Shown in pieces: positions 1 through 8,388 of a DNA stretch of 64,000 nucleotides. Origin of the DNA: Solirubrobacter deserti (lineage in GTDB: Bacteria; Actinomycetota; Thermoleophilia; Solirubrobacterales; Solirubrobacteraceae); contig NZ_QPKJ02000006.1 in the NCBI RefSeq assembly GCF_003344625.1, positions 186,001 to 250,000 on the forward strand. Direction: 5' to 3'. Under the pieces are notes generated by a model. It was not told the origin of the DNA. It was given only the letters and a program-made list of their open reading frames with translations, and ran no database searches. The translations under genes and the position numbers were made by a program. The first letter of the stretch is position 1; every line of letters begins with the position of its first letter.

Positions 1-366
1 CGCCGGCCGACCGGTGACCTCGTAGGAGCCGTGCACGTCGACGGCCGTGCCGCCTTCCTCGTCGCGCAGGACCAGCTCGACGTCGATGATCAGCCGCGAG
101 CCGATCTGCCGGTCCTCGCCGTCGCCGCGCGCACGGATGCGCTCGTTCACCGCCCGCTCGGCGACCTCCACGTCGAGGTCCGCCTTGAGCTTGAACGGCC
201 CCATCCGGTCCTGCAGCAACACTCGGTAGCGGGCGTCGGGTGCCACGACCTCCGCCTCGCCGACGATCGAGATCCACGACAGCACGGTCGGGATGTCGCT
301 GACCGCGGCCCAGACGGCGCCGCGGCCGTCAGGGAAGCGAACGGTCTCCTGGAACTCCTGACGCAA
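1..366 (-). CDS. CoxG-like SRPBCC protein (partial, 3' end outside window)
   Basis: The first 122 codons are visible and the gene runs off the left edge. The fold is SRPBCC/polyketide-cyclase: an early ..VWAAVSDIPTVLSWISIVGEAEV.. segment followed by alternating beta strands matches the CoxG family found beside molybdenum hydroxylases. CoxG proteins are thought to link the hydroxylase to the membrane or the quinone pool. I chose TTG at 366 because a GGAGG box lies five bases upstream. The start overlaps the 3' end of the MFS gene by 38 bases, and a GntR-type operator sits just upstream inside that gene. It is the distal gene of the molybdenum-hydroxylase operon and probably also has its own promoter. 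The family is fairly sure; the role is inferred from context. Confidence 0.75.
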   Translation of the reverse strand, partial: MRQEFQETVRFPDGRGAVWAAVSDIPTVLSWISIVGEAEVVAPDARYRVLLQDRMGPFKLKADLDVEVAERAVNERIRARGDGEDRQIGSRLIIDVELVLRDEEGGTAVDVHGSYEVTGRPA

Positions 367-1561
367 CTCGACCTCCGGGCGGCTCGGATATTGGATACGA
401 TTGTACCAGCAGCGGGTCGAGGCGGCGGACCGGACGCAGCGCCGGCAGCGTCGCCAGCGTGGCCACCCCGACGAGCGCGAACGCCGCCGACACCGGGACG
501 GCCAGGATCATGGCCCCCATCGCCAGCGGCGCGACCAGCTTCCCGGCGTTGCGCGTCATGCCGCTCACCGCGACCACACCGGCGCGCACGTTCGCCGGCG
601 CGGCTTCGGTGACCAGCGCGTTCTGGACCACCATGAGCGTGCCGTCGGCGAGACCGAACAGCACGGCGACGGCGAGCGCGAGCGGCCAGTTCGGCACCAC
701 CGCGAAGCCCAGCAGCGCCGCGCCGACGAAGACCACCGCCACCCGCAGGAGCCGCGACGCGGGCACGCGCGCGAGCAGCCGCACGATCACGAGGTTGACC
801 GCCGCCGCGACGCCGGAGGCGAGGCTCAGCACGAGCGCCGTCTGCCCGACCGACAGCCCACGGCCGTTCACCAGCAGCAGTGGCAGGTAGGCGACGAGCG
901 CGAACTTGCAGACCATCCGCATGAAGCCCGCCGTGAGCACGCCGACGAGGCCGGGCTGCCCGACCGCGCCGCGCAGCTCGCGCGCGTAGCCCTGGCCCAT
1001 GCGGTCCGAGCGCGTGCCGGCCAGCCACAGCAGGCCGCCGAGCGCCAGCGGGAGCAGCGCGCCCTGCGCGGCCAGCGCCGCGTGCCAGCTGACGGCCGCG
1101 AGCGCGGCGCCCACCAGCGGCAGCGCGAACTCCCCGAGCGCCATCCCGACCTGCCGGTGCGACTGCGCGCGCAGCTGAGCCGGCCCGCGCAGGACGTCGC
1201 CGATCAGGGTCATGCTCAGCGGCATCAACCCGCCGAAGCCGATCCCCTGCGCAAAGCGCAGCGCCAGCAACGCCCAGTAGTCGTCCAGCCCCGCCTGCGC
1301 CGCCCCGGCGAGCGAGTACAGCAACGCCATGGCGACGAACACGCGTCGCCGCCCCCAGCGGTCCGCCGCGTACCCGAGCGGCACGGCGAACAGCACCGCG
1401 GGGAGCATGTAGGCCGCCGTGAAGAGCCCCAGCTGGGCGTCGCTCACACCCAGCTCGTGGCCCATCGCGGGCAGCGCGGGCGCGATGCCCTGGGCTCCGT
1501 ACAGCGTCCCGACGGCGGCGACGATCGCCAGCCACACGGACGCGCGCGGGTGCGTCGCCAC
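329..1561 (-). CDS. MFS transporter
   Basis: A 410-residue major facilitator with about twelve hydrophobic segments. The loop 2-3 signature is present as GYAADRWGRRRV near residue 65, and the two six-helix halves are joined by a basic loop near residue 190 (TRSDRMGQGYARE). The start is GTG at 1561, four bases after the GntR stop. The last ~35 codons carry an operator and the coxG-like start, so the soluble tail (..QSYPISEPPGG..) is partly shaped by regulatory DNA. It probably exports or imports the substrate or a product of the adjacent catabolic enzymes. The substrate cannot be told from sequence. Confidence 0.85.
   Translation of the reverse strand: MATHPRASVWLAIVAAVGTLYGAQGIAPALPAMGHELGVSDAQLGLFTAAYMLPAVLFAVPLGYAADRWGRRRVFVAMALLYSLAGAAQAGLDDYWALLALRFAQGIGFGGLMPLSMTLIGDVLRGPAQLRAQSHRQVGMALGEFALPLVGAALAAVSWHAALAAQGALLPLALGGLLWLAGTRSDRMGQGYARELRGAVGQPGLVGVLTAGFMRMVCKFALVAYLPLLLVNGRGLSVGQTALVLSLASGVAAAVNLVIVRLLARVPASRLLRVAVVFVGAALLGFAVVPNWPLALAVAVLFGLADGTLMVVQNALVTEAAPANVRAGVVAVSGMTRNAGKLVAPLAMGAMILAVPVSAAFALVGVATLATLPALRPVRRLDPLLVQSYPISEPPGGRVASGVPGDRSLP
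386..407. promoter_or_regulatory. GntR/FCD operator, copy 1
   Basis: The core ATTGGATACGAT lies at 390-401, preceded by GGAT and followed by TGTACC. It is an imperfect palindrome (8 of 12 positions self-complementary) close to the ATTGTATACAAT palindrome typical of FCD-type GntR regulators. It sits about 20 bases upstream of the coxG-like start, inside the 3' end of the MFS gene. The other copies are at 5777, 14574 and 19688. Confidence 0.65.
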
Positions 1562-1565
1562 GGCG

Positions 1566-2276
1566 CTAGGCCGGGGTCTTGGCGTCCTTCTCCATCAAGC
1601 CGACCAGGTCATCGCAGACCTTCTGCAGGTGGTCCTCGAGCCACGCCACGGCCGACTCGATGTCACCGGCCTTGATGAACTCGATCAAGTGCAGGTGGTC
1701 GCGCTCACCGGGGCGGCTGACGTAGTCGACCTTGCGCTCGAGCCAGTACCGGCCGGCCTCGGCGCGCAGGCGCTCGATCAGCCCGACCGTGCGGGCCTGG
1801 TGCTCGTTGTCGTAGAGCTCCCGGTAGAACTCGTTGCGGCGGACGAGGAACTCCTCGCCGTCCTGGATCGCGTTGAGCTCGACCGCCAGCTGCTCCAGGT
1901 GCGCGAGCTTCTCCGGCGTCATCGCGTCCACGGCCTTGCGCAGCGCGTGCGCCTCGAGCACGGCGCGCAGCTCGTAGATCTCGCGCATCTCGTTCGACGA
2001 GAGCTTGTTGACGACGGCGCCGCGGTACGGGTTGAACGTGATCAGCCCGTCCGACTCGAGCTGGAGCAACGCCGAGCGCACGGGGATCCGCGAGACGCCG
2101 ATGGCCTCGGCGAGCTGGTCCTGGCGCAGGCGCTCGCCCGGCTGGAAGACACCGTTCAGGATCCCTTCGCGCAGGGTCTCGTAGACCATGTCGCCGACCG
2201 TGCGGAACTGGCGGCTGTTGCGGCTGACGATGTTGCGGAAGCGCTCGCTGTCGGCGGCGAGCCCGGACTCAGACAC
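1566..2276 (-). CDS. GntR-family (FCD/FadR subfamily) transcriptional regulator
   Basis: 236 residues. A winged helix (residues ~28-95, with the GntR signature ERLRQDQLAEAIGVSRIPVR) is followed by an all-helical FCD ligand domain (~105-225) carrying candidate metal-ligand residues in NEFYREL, ERDHLHL and EDHLQ. The start is GTG at 2276, overlapping the end of the molybdenum-subunit gene by eight bases, so it is co-transcribed with the enzyme it probably controls. FCD regulators usually repress and are released by organic-acid effectors. Four matching palindromes upstream of all transcription units between 1 and 20.7 kb make this the likely local master regulator. The family is secure; the target assignment is inference. 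Confidence 0.92.
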   Translation of the reverse strand: MSESGLAADSERFRNIVSRNSRQFRTVGDMVYETLREGILNGVFQPGERLRQDQLAEAIGVSRIPVRSALLQLESDGLITFNPYRGAVVNKLSSNEMREIYELRAVLEAHALRKAVDAMTPEKLAHLEQLAVELNAIQDGEEFLVRRNEFYRELYDNEHQARTVGLIERLRAEAGRYWLERKVDYVSRPGERDHLHLIEFIKAGDIESAVAWLEDHLQKVCDDLVGLMEKDAKTPA

Positions 2277-4458
2277 GAGCGTCCTCGGTCTGCGCCAGCC
2301 GCCAGACCCGCTCGGGCGTCAGCGGCAGCTCGCGCGGGTAGCGGCCGACGATGCGCCCCACCGCGGCCGCGACGGCGGCGCCGACCGGGTTCAGCGTGCC
2401 CTCCCCGGCGCCCTTGGCGCCGTAGGGGCCGATGCCGTCTTGTCGCTGGGCGAGAATCTGGTCCAACCGTTCAGGGATGTCACTACAACGAGGCACTCTG
2501 TAATCAACCACGTTCGGGTTGGCCAGAGTTTGGCCATCGTAGACAAGCTGCTCGGACAACGCGGCCCCGAGACCCATCGTGGCGGCGCCCAGGTCCTGCC
2601 CGTGGACCAGCGCCGGATTGATCGCGAAGCCGACGTCGCCCACCGTCGAGAGCTGCTCCACCCGTACCCGGCCGGTCTCGGCGTCCACCGCCGCGACCAC
2701 GCCGCTGCAGCCGATCTCCCAGAACGGCGGCATCTTTCGGAACTCGCCGTGCCGGCGCACCGCGCCGACGCCGATGATCTCGCCGCCCGCGCCGAAGAAC
2801 GCCTTGATGGCGTCGGCGAACTCGGCGCCTTCGCCCGCCAGCTCGGCCACCCGCCGCTTGGCGTCCGCGCACGCCGCCATCAGCGAGCGGCCCACCAGCG
2901 CGGTCGTGCGGCTGGCGCCGGTGGTGCGCTCGTAGGGCGTGACGCCCGTGTCGGCGGCGACGATCGCGACCTTCTCCATCGGCAGGCCGAGCTGCTCAGC
3001 GAGGATCTGGGACAGCACGGTGCGGCTGCCCTGACCCAGTTCGGTCGCGCCGACGGCGGCGGAAGCCGACCCGTCGGCGTGCAGGCGCACCATCGCGACC
3101 GAGGTCGGATGCGCGCCGGCGTCCGAGGCGGAGATGCCGAAGCCGATCCCGCGGCCCTCAGGCGCGTTCGGCCAGCCGAGCGAGGTCGTCAGCAGGTCCA
3201 GGTCGGCCGGGAGGTCGGCGTCGATCCCGCGCTTGCCCGGCAGGATCTCCTCCCCGGGCCGGACGACGTTCTTGAGCCGCAGCGCGAGCGCGTCGATCCC
3301 GAGCCGGTCGGCGGCGTCGTCCATCTGCAACTCGCCCGCGAGGTTGCCCTGGGGCGCGCCGAACCCGCGCAGCGAGGACGCGGGCACGGTGTTGGTGAAG
3401 GCCGAGCGCACGCGCACGCGGACGGCGCCGATGCGGTACGGGCCGAAGCAGCGGTTGGCGAGCTTGGCGCACACGACCGGGCTGTTGTCGGTGTAGGCGC
3501 CGGAGTCCATCACCACGTCGAAGTCGCGCGCGAGCAGCGTCCCGTCCGCGGCGAACGCGGAGCGGGCGCGCACGCGCGCGCCGTCGGAGCGCGTCGTGAG
3601 GATCGACTCCTCGACGCTGAGCGCGACCCGCACCGGGCGACCGGTGACGTAGGCGCCGAGCGCGGCCAGCGGCTCGACCTTCGTGTACGACTTGCTGCCG
3701 TAGCCGCCGCCGACGTACGGCACGACGACGCGCACCCGCGCCAGCGGCAGCGCGAAGATCCGCGCCAGGTCCTCGCGAACCATGTACGGGTGCTGCGCCG
3801 TCGAGTACACGACCAGCGAGCCCTCCTCGAAGCTCGCGATGGCGTTGTAGGGCTCCATCGCGTAGCCGTAGAGCATCGGGTAGCGATACTCGCCCTCGAG
3901 CACGAGGTCGGCGGCCGCCAACGCCGCGTCCACGTCGCCCCAGCCGAAGTCGGCCGCCGCGCACAGGTTGCCGACGAGCGCCTCGCCGCCCTGGTCGAGG
4001 CCTTCGTCCTTGGTGCGCTCGATGCGCTCGGGATGCAGCACCGGCGCCCCTTCGCCGAGCGCCTCGTCGGCGTCCATCACGGCCGGCAGGTCCTCGTAGT
4101 CGACTGACACCAGGCGCGCCGCCCGCTCGGCCGCGCGGCGCGTCTCGGCCACGACCAGCGCGACCGGCTCGCCGTGGTAGAGCACACGGTCCACGGCCAG
4201 CGCGGGATGGTCGCGCACGACGTGCCCGAAGCGGAGGTCCAGCGGCGCCAGCGACGCGCCGGTGATGACCTCCAGAACGCCGTTCACCGCTTCCGCCTCT
4301 CCCGTGTCGACGGAGAGGATGCGTGCGTGCGCGCGATCGGACCGCGCGACCGCGCCGTGCGTCATCCCGGGGACCGTGAGATCGAGCGCGTAGCGCGCGC
4401 GACCGGTGACCTTGGCCGGGCCGTCGACGCGCGGGACGCTCTGACCGGCGACCTTCAT
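2269..4458 (-). CDS. Molybdenum hydroxylase, large Mo-cofactor subunit (xanthine dehydrogenase family)
   Basis: 729 residues, a normal to slightly short length for the family. The N-terminal a/b-hammerhead domain begins VPRVDGPAKVTGRARY. The molybdopterin regions include GGYGSKSY, RGFGAPQGN and ELGQGSR, and the C-terminal GAKGAGEG supplies the catalytic Glu. The loop reads SSLRGFGAPQ and not AYXCSFR, so this is a nitrogen-heterocycle- or aldehyde-type hydroxylase and not a CO dehydrogenase. The start ATG at 4458 overlaps the iron-sulfur gene. The order FAD, 2Fe-2S, Mo subunit gives a complete heterotrimer. A stretch at about 2455-2545 is much less GC-rich than the rest yet still encodes the expected NPNVVDYRVP region. 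The substrate is unknown. Confidence 0.9.
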   Translation of the reverse strand: MKVAGQSVPRVDGPAKVTGRARYALDLTVPGMTHGAVARSDRAHARILSVDTGEAEAVNGVLEVITGASLAPLDLRFGHVVRDHPALAVDRVLYHGEPVALVVAETRRAAERAARLVSVDYEDLPAVMDADEALGEGAPVLHPERIERTKDEGLDQGGEALVGNLCAAADFGWGDVDAALAAADLVLEGEYRYPMLYGYAMEPYNAIASFEEGSLVVYSTAQHPYMVREDLARIFALPLARVRVVVPYVGGGYGSKSYTKVEPLAALGAYVTGRPVRVALSVEESILTTRSDGARVRARSAFAADGTLLARDFDVVMDSGAYTDNSPVVCAKLANRCFGPYRIGAVRVRVRSAFTNTVPASSLRGFGAPQGNLAGELQMDDAADRLGIDALALRLKNVVRPGEEILPGKRGIDADLPADLDLLTTSLGWPNAPEGRGIGFGISASDAGAHPTSVAMVRLHADGSASAAVGATELGQGSRTVLSQILAEQLGLPMEKVAIVAADTGVTPYERTTGASRTTALVGRSLMAACADAKRRVAELAGEGAEFADAIKAFFGAGGEIIGVGAVRRHGEFRKMPPFWEIGCSGVVAAVDAETGRVRVEQLSTVGDVGFAINPALVHGQDLGAATMGLGAALSEQLVYDGQTLANPNVVDYRVPRCSDIPERLDQILAQRQDGIGPYGAKGAGEGTLNPVGAAVAAAVGRIVGRYPRELPLTPERVWRLAQTEDARV

Positions 4459-4925
4459 GCCGCCATCTTCTGAGCCGCGGTCAGCACGGCGTCGACGATC
4501 GGCTCGTAGCCCGTGCAGCGGCAGATCGAGCCCTCCAGCCAGTGCGTGACCTCGTCCCGCGTGGGCTGGGGGTTGCTCTCCAGCAGCGCCTTGGCCGTCA
4601 TCACCATGCCAGGCGTGCAGAAGCCGCACTGCAGCGCCGAGCGCTCCAGGAAGGCCTGTTGCACCGGGTGCAGCTCACCGCCCGCGTCGAGGTGCTCGAC
4701 CGTCTCGACCGAGCGGCCGTCGAGCTCGACGGCGAGCGTCGTGCACGCGCTCACCGGCAGCCCGTCGAGCTGGACGGTGCACGCGCCGCACACCTCCATC
4801 TCGCAGCTCGGCTTGGCGCCCGTGAGCCCGCGGTCGCGCAGCAGGTCCAGCAGCAGCTCCGCATTGTCCACGCGCAGTGTCTGCTCGCGGCCGTTGATCC
4901 GGGTCGTGATGGTCGTCGCGCTCAT
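4455..4925 (-). CDS. Molybdenum hydroxylase, 2Fe-2S subunit
   Basis: 156 residues with two [2Fe-2S] domains. The plant-type cluster is CEMEVCGACTVQLDG followed by SAC (residues ~41-61). The C-terminal helical cluster is CGFCTPGMV and CRCTGY (~100-140). This subunit passes electrons from the molybdenum centre to FAD. ATG at 4925 overlaps the FAD-subunit stop (ATGA), and its stop overlaps the Mo-subunit start, indicating translational coupling. The length is standard for CoxS/XdhC-type small subunits. Confidence 0.94.
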   Translation of the reverse strand: MSATTITTRINGREQTLRVDNAELLLDLLRDRGLTGAKPSCEMEVCGACTVQLDGLPVSACTTLAVELDGRSVETVEHLDAGGELHPVQQAFLERSALQCGFCTPGMVMTAKALLESNPQPTRDEVTHWLEGSICRCTGYEPIVDAVLTAAQKMAA

Positions 4926-5770
4926 ACGTCTCCCAACGCTTGGACCGCGCGCTTGGCCAGCACGCCGGTCAGGTGCCGCTTGTAGTCCTCGCTGCCCGAG
5001 AGGTCGTCCACGGGCTCGACGGCTTCCGCGGCCGCTTCCGCCAGCGCCGCGAACGCGCCCTCGTCGTCCAGTGCCGCGCCGTCGAGCATCTCGGCACCCA
5101 CGCGCACCGGGCGCTCGTCGACGGCGCCCACGACCACGGTCGGCGCGCCGTCGAACACGCCGCCGACCAGGTTCCCGACCGCCGCCACGCCCACCGCCGG
5201 ACGCTCGAGCACCTGGAACTTGCGGTACACGGCGCCGGGCGCGCCCACCGGGACGACGATCGCCTCGATCAGCTCGTCCTCGCCCAGCTCGGTCTCGTAG
5301 GCACCGACCAGGAAGTCCTCGAGCGCGAGCTCGCGCGAGCCCTCGCCGCCGACGAGCACGACCCGCGCGCCGAGCGCCACCAGCAGCGCCGGCGGGTCGG
5401 CGTGCGGCTCGGCGAAGGCGAGGTTGCCGGCCAGCGTGCCCGCGGCGCGCACGCGGACGTTGGCCACGGCGCGCTCGAGCGCGGCGAGCCCGGGCAACTC
5501 GCGCACCACGTCCGGGTGCGTCTCCAGCTCGCGATGGGTGACCGCCGCGCCGATGCGCAGCTCCCCGCCGGCGCACGTCACGCCGCGCAGCCCCGCGATG
5601 CGCTTGAGGTCGATCAGGTGCTCGTAGTCGAGCACGCCCAGCTTCATGGCCAGCAGCAGCTCGGTGCCGCCGGCGTATAGGGCGGCGGCTTCCCCCAGCT
5701 CGGCGCGCAGGGCGACCGCCTCCCCCACGGTGGCGGGGCGGTGGAGCTCAAAGTCAGACGGCAACATCAT
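4922..5770 (-). CDS. Molybdenum hydroxylase, FAD-binding subunit
   Basis: 282 residues, CoxM/CutM family. FAD-contact motifs are YAGGTELL (residues ~32-39) and AGTLAGNLAFAEPHADPPA (~108-126). It is the first gene of the leftward operon. Two ATG codons at 5770 and 5767 are possible starts. The operator at 5777-5795 lies only a few bases upstream, so the transcript is probably leaderless or very short-leadered and directly repressible. It oxidises the reduced iron-sulfur centres and delivers electrons to an acceptor, possibly through the CoxG-like protein at the other end of the operon. Confidence 0.92.
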   Translation of the reverse strand: MMLPSDFELHRPATVGEAVALRAELGEAAALYAGGTELLLAMKLGVLDYEHLIDLKRIAGLRGVTCAGGELRIGAAVTHRELETHPDVVRELPGLAALERAVANVRVRAAGTLAGNLAFAEPHADPPALLVALGARVVLVGGEGSRELALEDFLVGAYETELGEDELIEAIVVPVGAPGAVYRKFQVLERPAVGVAAVGNLVGGVFDGAPTVVVGAVDERPVRVGAEMLDGAALDDEGAFAALAEAAAEAVEPVDDLSGSEDYKRHLTGVLAKRAVQALGDV

Positions 5771-5776
5771 CGGATT

Positions 5777-5795
5777 GGATTTTGGATACTATCGG
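5777..5795. promoter_or_regulatory. GntR/FCD operator, copy 2 (divergent promoter)
   Basis: Core TTTGGATACTAT at 5781-5792, preceded by GGAT; 10 of 12 positions match copy 1. It lies between the divergent starts of the molybdenum-hydroxylase operon (5770, minus) and the aldehyde dehydrogenase (5831, plus) and so could control both directions. Confidence 0.6.
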
Positions 5796-5830
5796 CCCGA
5801 CTGGCGGTAGAGCAAGGAGGGCACGGAACC

Positions 5831-7330
5831 GTGTCGGCACCTACAGCAGCAGCTGAGATCACGACGGACAGCCTTCTCCCGTGGGACGACACGGGCCGCC
5901 CGTGGATCGGTGGACGCTTCACCGAAGCCGCCGGACCCACTGTGGATGACCACGCCCCCGCCACCGGCGAGCGGCTCGCGCGCGTGCAGCTCGCCGCGGC
6001 CGAGGACGTGGACGCGGCGGTCGCGGCCGCACGCGCCGCGCAGCCGGCCTGGGCGGCGCTCTCGATCCGCGAGCGCGCCGAGCGCATGGAGGCGCTCGCC
6101 GACCGCATCCTCGCCACCGTGGACCGCATCGGCCGGCTCGACAGCCGCGACACCGGCAGCCCGCTCACGCCGATGACCAACGGCGCGCGCAAGGGCGCGC
6201 TCTACCTCAAGCAGATCGCGGGCGCCGCGCTCGAGCTGCAGGGCCGCACCATCCCCGCGAGCGCCCGCGGCTGGCACGTGACCCGGCGCGAGCCGTGGGG
6301 CGTGATCGGCGCGATCACGGCCTACAACCACCCGACGTTGTACTCGTGCCAGAAGAGCGGCCCGGCGCTGATCGCGGGCAACACGATCGTGATCAAGCCG
6401 TCCGAGCAGGCGCCGCTGTCCACGCTGCTGTTCGCGTCGCTCACCGAGGACCTGCTGCCGCCGGGCGTGCTCAACGTAGTGCCCGGACACGCCGAGGCGG
6501 GCGCCGCACTGGTCGCGCACCGCGACGTCACGCGCGTGTCCTTCACGGGCTCGGTCGCCACCGGCCTGCAGATCCAGCGCACGATCGCCGACAGCGGCCG
6601 GATCAAGAGCCTGCAGCTCGAGCTCGGCGGCAAGAACCCGATCGTCGTGTTCGCCGACGCCGACCCGGCCGAGGCCGCCGACGCGACCGTGCGCGGCATG
6701 AACTTCATGCGCGTCCAGGGCCAGAGCTGCGGCTCCACCTCCCGCTTGATCGTGCACCGCGAGCTGCGCGACGCGGTGACGGAGGAGATCCTCACGCGCG
6801 TGGACAAGATCCGGATCGGCCTGCCCGAGGCCGAGGGCACGCAGATGGGCTCGCTCATCTCGCCCGTGCACCGTGACCGCGTGCTCGGCTTCGTGGAGGC
6901 GGGCAAGGCCGACGGCGGGGAGCTGCTCGCGGGCGGCGGCGCCCCGGCCGATCCCGCCCTGGCCGGCGGCGCGTTCGTCTCCCCCACCGTGTTCGCCGGC
7001 GTCCAGCTCGGCCACACGCTCGCGCAGGAGGAGGTCTTCGGCCCGGTGCTGTCGATCATGACCTTCACCGAGGACGCCGACGCGATCGAGCTCGCCAACG
7101 CCACCGAGTACGGGCTCACCGCCAGCGTCTGGACGCGTGACATCGACCGCGCCCTGCGCGCCGCGGACGCGATCGAGGCCGGCTACGTGTGGGTCAACGA
7201 CGTCGAGACGCGTTACACGGGCGTGCCGTTCGGCGGCTTCAAGCAGTCCGGGATCGGCAGCGAGCAGAGCCTGCTCGACGACCTCGAGCAGTGCACGCGC
7301 ACGAAAGCTGTGAACATCGCCGTGCGATGA
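5831..7330 (+). CDS. NAD(P)-dependent aldehyde dehydrogenase
   Basis: 499 residues, normal for the family. The Rossmann domain contains ITAYNHPT and IKPSEQAPLS. The general base Glu is in LELGGKNP (~263) and the catalytic Cys in GQSCGS (~300). The C-terminal motif EEVFGPVL is intact. GTG at 5831 was chosen because an AAGGAGG box lies ten bases upstream; a longer reading would run through the operator. It is translationally coupled (ATGA) to the FMN oxidase downstream, so the pair may handle successive aldehyde/2-hydroxyacid steps of the pathway. The exact aldehyde is unknown. Confidence 0.92.
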   Translation: MSAPTAAAEITTDSLLPWDDTGRPWIGGRFTEAAGPTVDDHAPATGERLARVQLAAAEDVDAAVAAARAAQPAWAALSIRERAERMEALADRILATVDRIGRLDSRDTGSPLTPMTNGARKGALYLKQIAGAALELQGRTIPASARGWHVTRREPWGVIGAITAYNHPTLYSCQKSGPALIAGNTIVIKPSEQAPLSTLLFASLTEDLLPPGVLNVVPGHAEAGAALVAHRDVTRVSFTGSVATGLQIQRTIADSGRIKSLQLELGGKNPIVVFADADPAEAADATVRGMNFMRVQGQSCGSTSRLIVHRELRDAVTEEILTRVDKIRIGLPEAEGTQMGSLISPVHRDRVLGFVEAGKADGGELLAGGGAPADPALAGGAFVSPTVFAGVQLGHTLAQEEVFGPVLSIMTFTEDADAIELANATEYGLTASVWTRDIDRALRAADAIEAGYVWVNDVETRYTGVPFGGFKQSGIGSEQSLLDDLEQCTRTKAVNIAVR

Positions 7331-8388
7331 GCTCATTCGCCACCGCCGGGGAGGTCGCCGAGGCGGCCCGCGCCGCCTTGCCGCCGGAAGTCTGGGACTA
7401 CGTGTCGGGCGGCGGCGGGACCGAGGTCACCCTGCGCCGCAACCGCGCGGCGCTGGACGCGCTGCTGTTCCGCCCGCGGGTGTTGCGGGACGTGTCCGCG
7501 CGCCGGACGGACACGACGTTCCTCGGCCTCCCGATCGCCTTGCCCGTGCTCCTGGCGCCGATCGGGACGATCGGGCTCTTCGACGCCGGCGGCGCCGCGA
7601 CGTGCGCGCGCGCCGCGGCCCGCGCGGGCACGGGGGCGTTCGTCGGCATCCTGTCGGTCCCGTCGCTGGAGGAGGTGGCCGCGGCCGCGCCGGACGCGCC
7701 GCTGATCTTCCAGCACTACGTCCGGGGCGACCGCGAGTGGACGTTGGAGCTGTTCAAGCGCGCCGAGGCCGCCGGCTATCGCGCGCTCTGCATCACGGTC
7801 GACAGCGCCGTGGACGGCATCCGCGAGCGCGACCTGCGCAACCGCTTCGACCGCTCGAAGGCGCAGGACCGGCCGAACCTCGGCACCGCCTACGCCCGCC
7901 GCGAGCTGCAGGCCACGCTGACCTGGAGTGAGATCGCGTGGCTGGCCGAGCAGACCGAGCTGCCGTTGATGATCAAGGGCGTCACGCACCCCGACGACGC
8001 CAAGCTCGCGATCGAGTCCGGCGCCGCGGCCGTGGTCGTCTCCAACCACGGCGGGCGCCAGCTGGACCCGCAGCCCGGCGCGCTGGAGGTGCTGCCCGAC
8101 GTGGTCGCGGCCGCCGGCGGGCGCCTCGAGGTCGCGGTGGACGGCGGCTTCGAGCGCGGCGGCGACGTCGTGAAGGCGCTGGCGCTCGGCGCGCGCGCCG
8201 TGCTGATCGGCAAGGCGATGTGCTTCTCGTTGGCCGCGGGCGGTGAGGCGGCGCTGGTCGAGACGCTGACGCGCCTGCGCACGGAGGTCGAGCGCACGTT
8301 CGCGCTGCTCGGCGTCACCGCCCCGGACGACGTCAGGCCCGAGCACGTCAGGCCCGCCCCGTGGCCGACGCCGCCGCACGCCGGCTGA
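7327..8388 (+). CDS. FMN-dependent 2-hydroxyacid oxidase/dehydrogenase
   Basis: 353 residues, lactate/glycolate-oxidase family TIM barrel. FMN-binding APIGTIGLF (~75) and ITVDSAVDG are visible, the catalytic His-Arg pair is in SNHGGRQLD (~238-246), and the phosphate-binding VDGGFERGGDVVKAL...VLIGK follows. The start ATG overlaps the aldehyde dehydrogenase stop. It oxidises an L-2-hydroxyacid to a 2-oxoacid; whether O2 or a quinone is the acceptor cannot be read. The 2-oxoacid could feed the thiamine-diphosphate enzyme at 14614. Its last 41 bases overlap the converging flavoprotein gene. Confidence 0.88.
   Translation: MSSFATAGEVAEAARAALPPEVWDYVSGGGGTEVTLRRNRAALDALLFRPRVLRDVSARRTDTTFLGLPIALPVLLAPIGTIGLFDAGGAATCARAAARAGTGAFVGILSVPSLEEVAAAAPDAPLIFQHYVRGDREWTLELFKRAEAAGYRALCITVDSAVDGIRERDLRNRFDRSKAQDRPNLGTAYARRELQATLTWSEIAWLAEQTELPLMIKGVTHPDDAKLAIESGAAAVVVSNHGGRQLDPQPGALEVLPDVVAAAGGRLEVAVDGGFERGGDVVKALALGARAVLIGKAMCFSLAAGGEAALVETLTRLRTEVERTFALLGVTAPDDVRPEHVRPAPWPTPPHAG

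Noticed and set aside
2188..4107. Long open frames opposite the molybdenum-subunit gene and many similar ones (for example 37839-40778 minus, 57542-59059 plus)
   Set aside because: They are Arg/Ala/His-rich shadows caused by high GC, antisense to genes with clear family motifs.
2269..5770. Aerobic CO dehydrogenase (CoxMSL plus CoxG)
   Set aside because: The large subunit has the SSLRGFGAPQ loop and lacks the AYXCSFR active-site loop of form I CO dehydrogenase.
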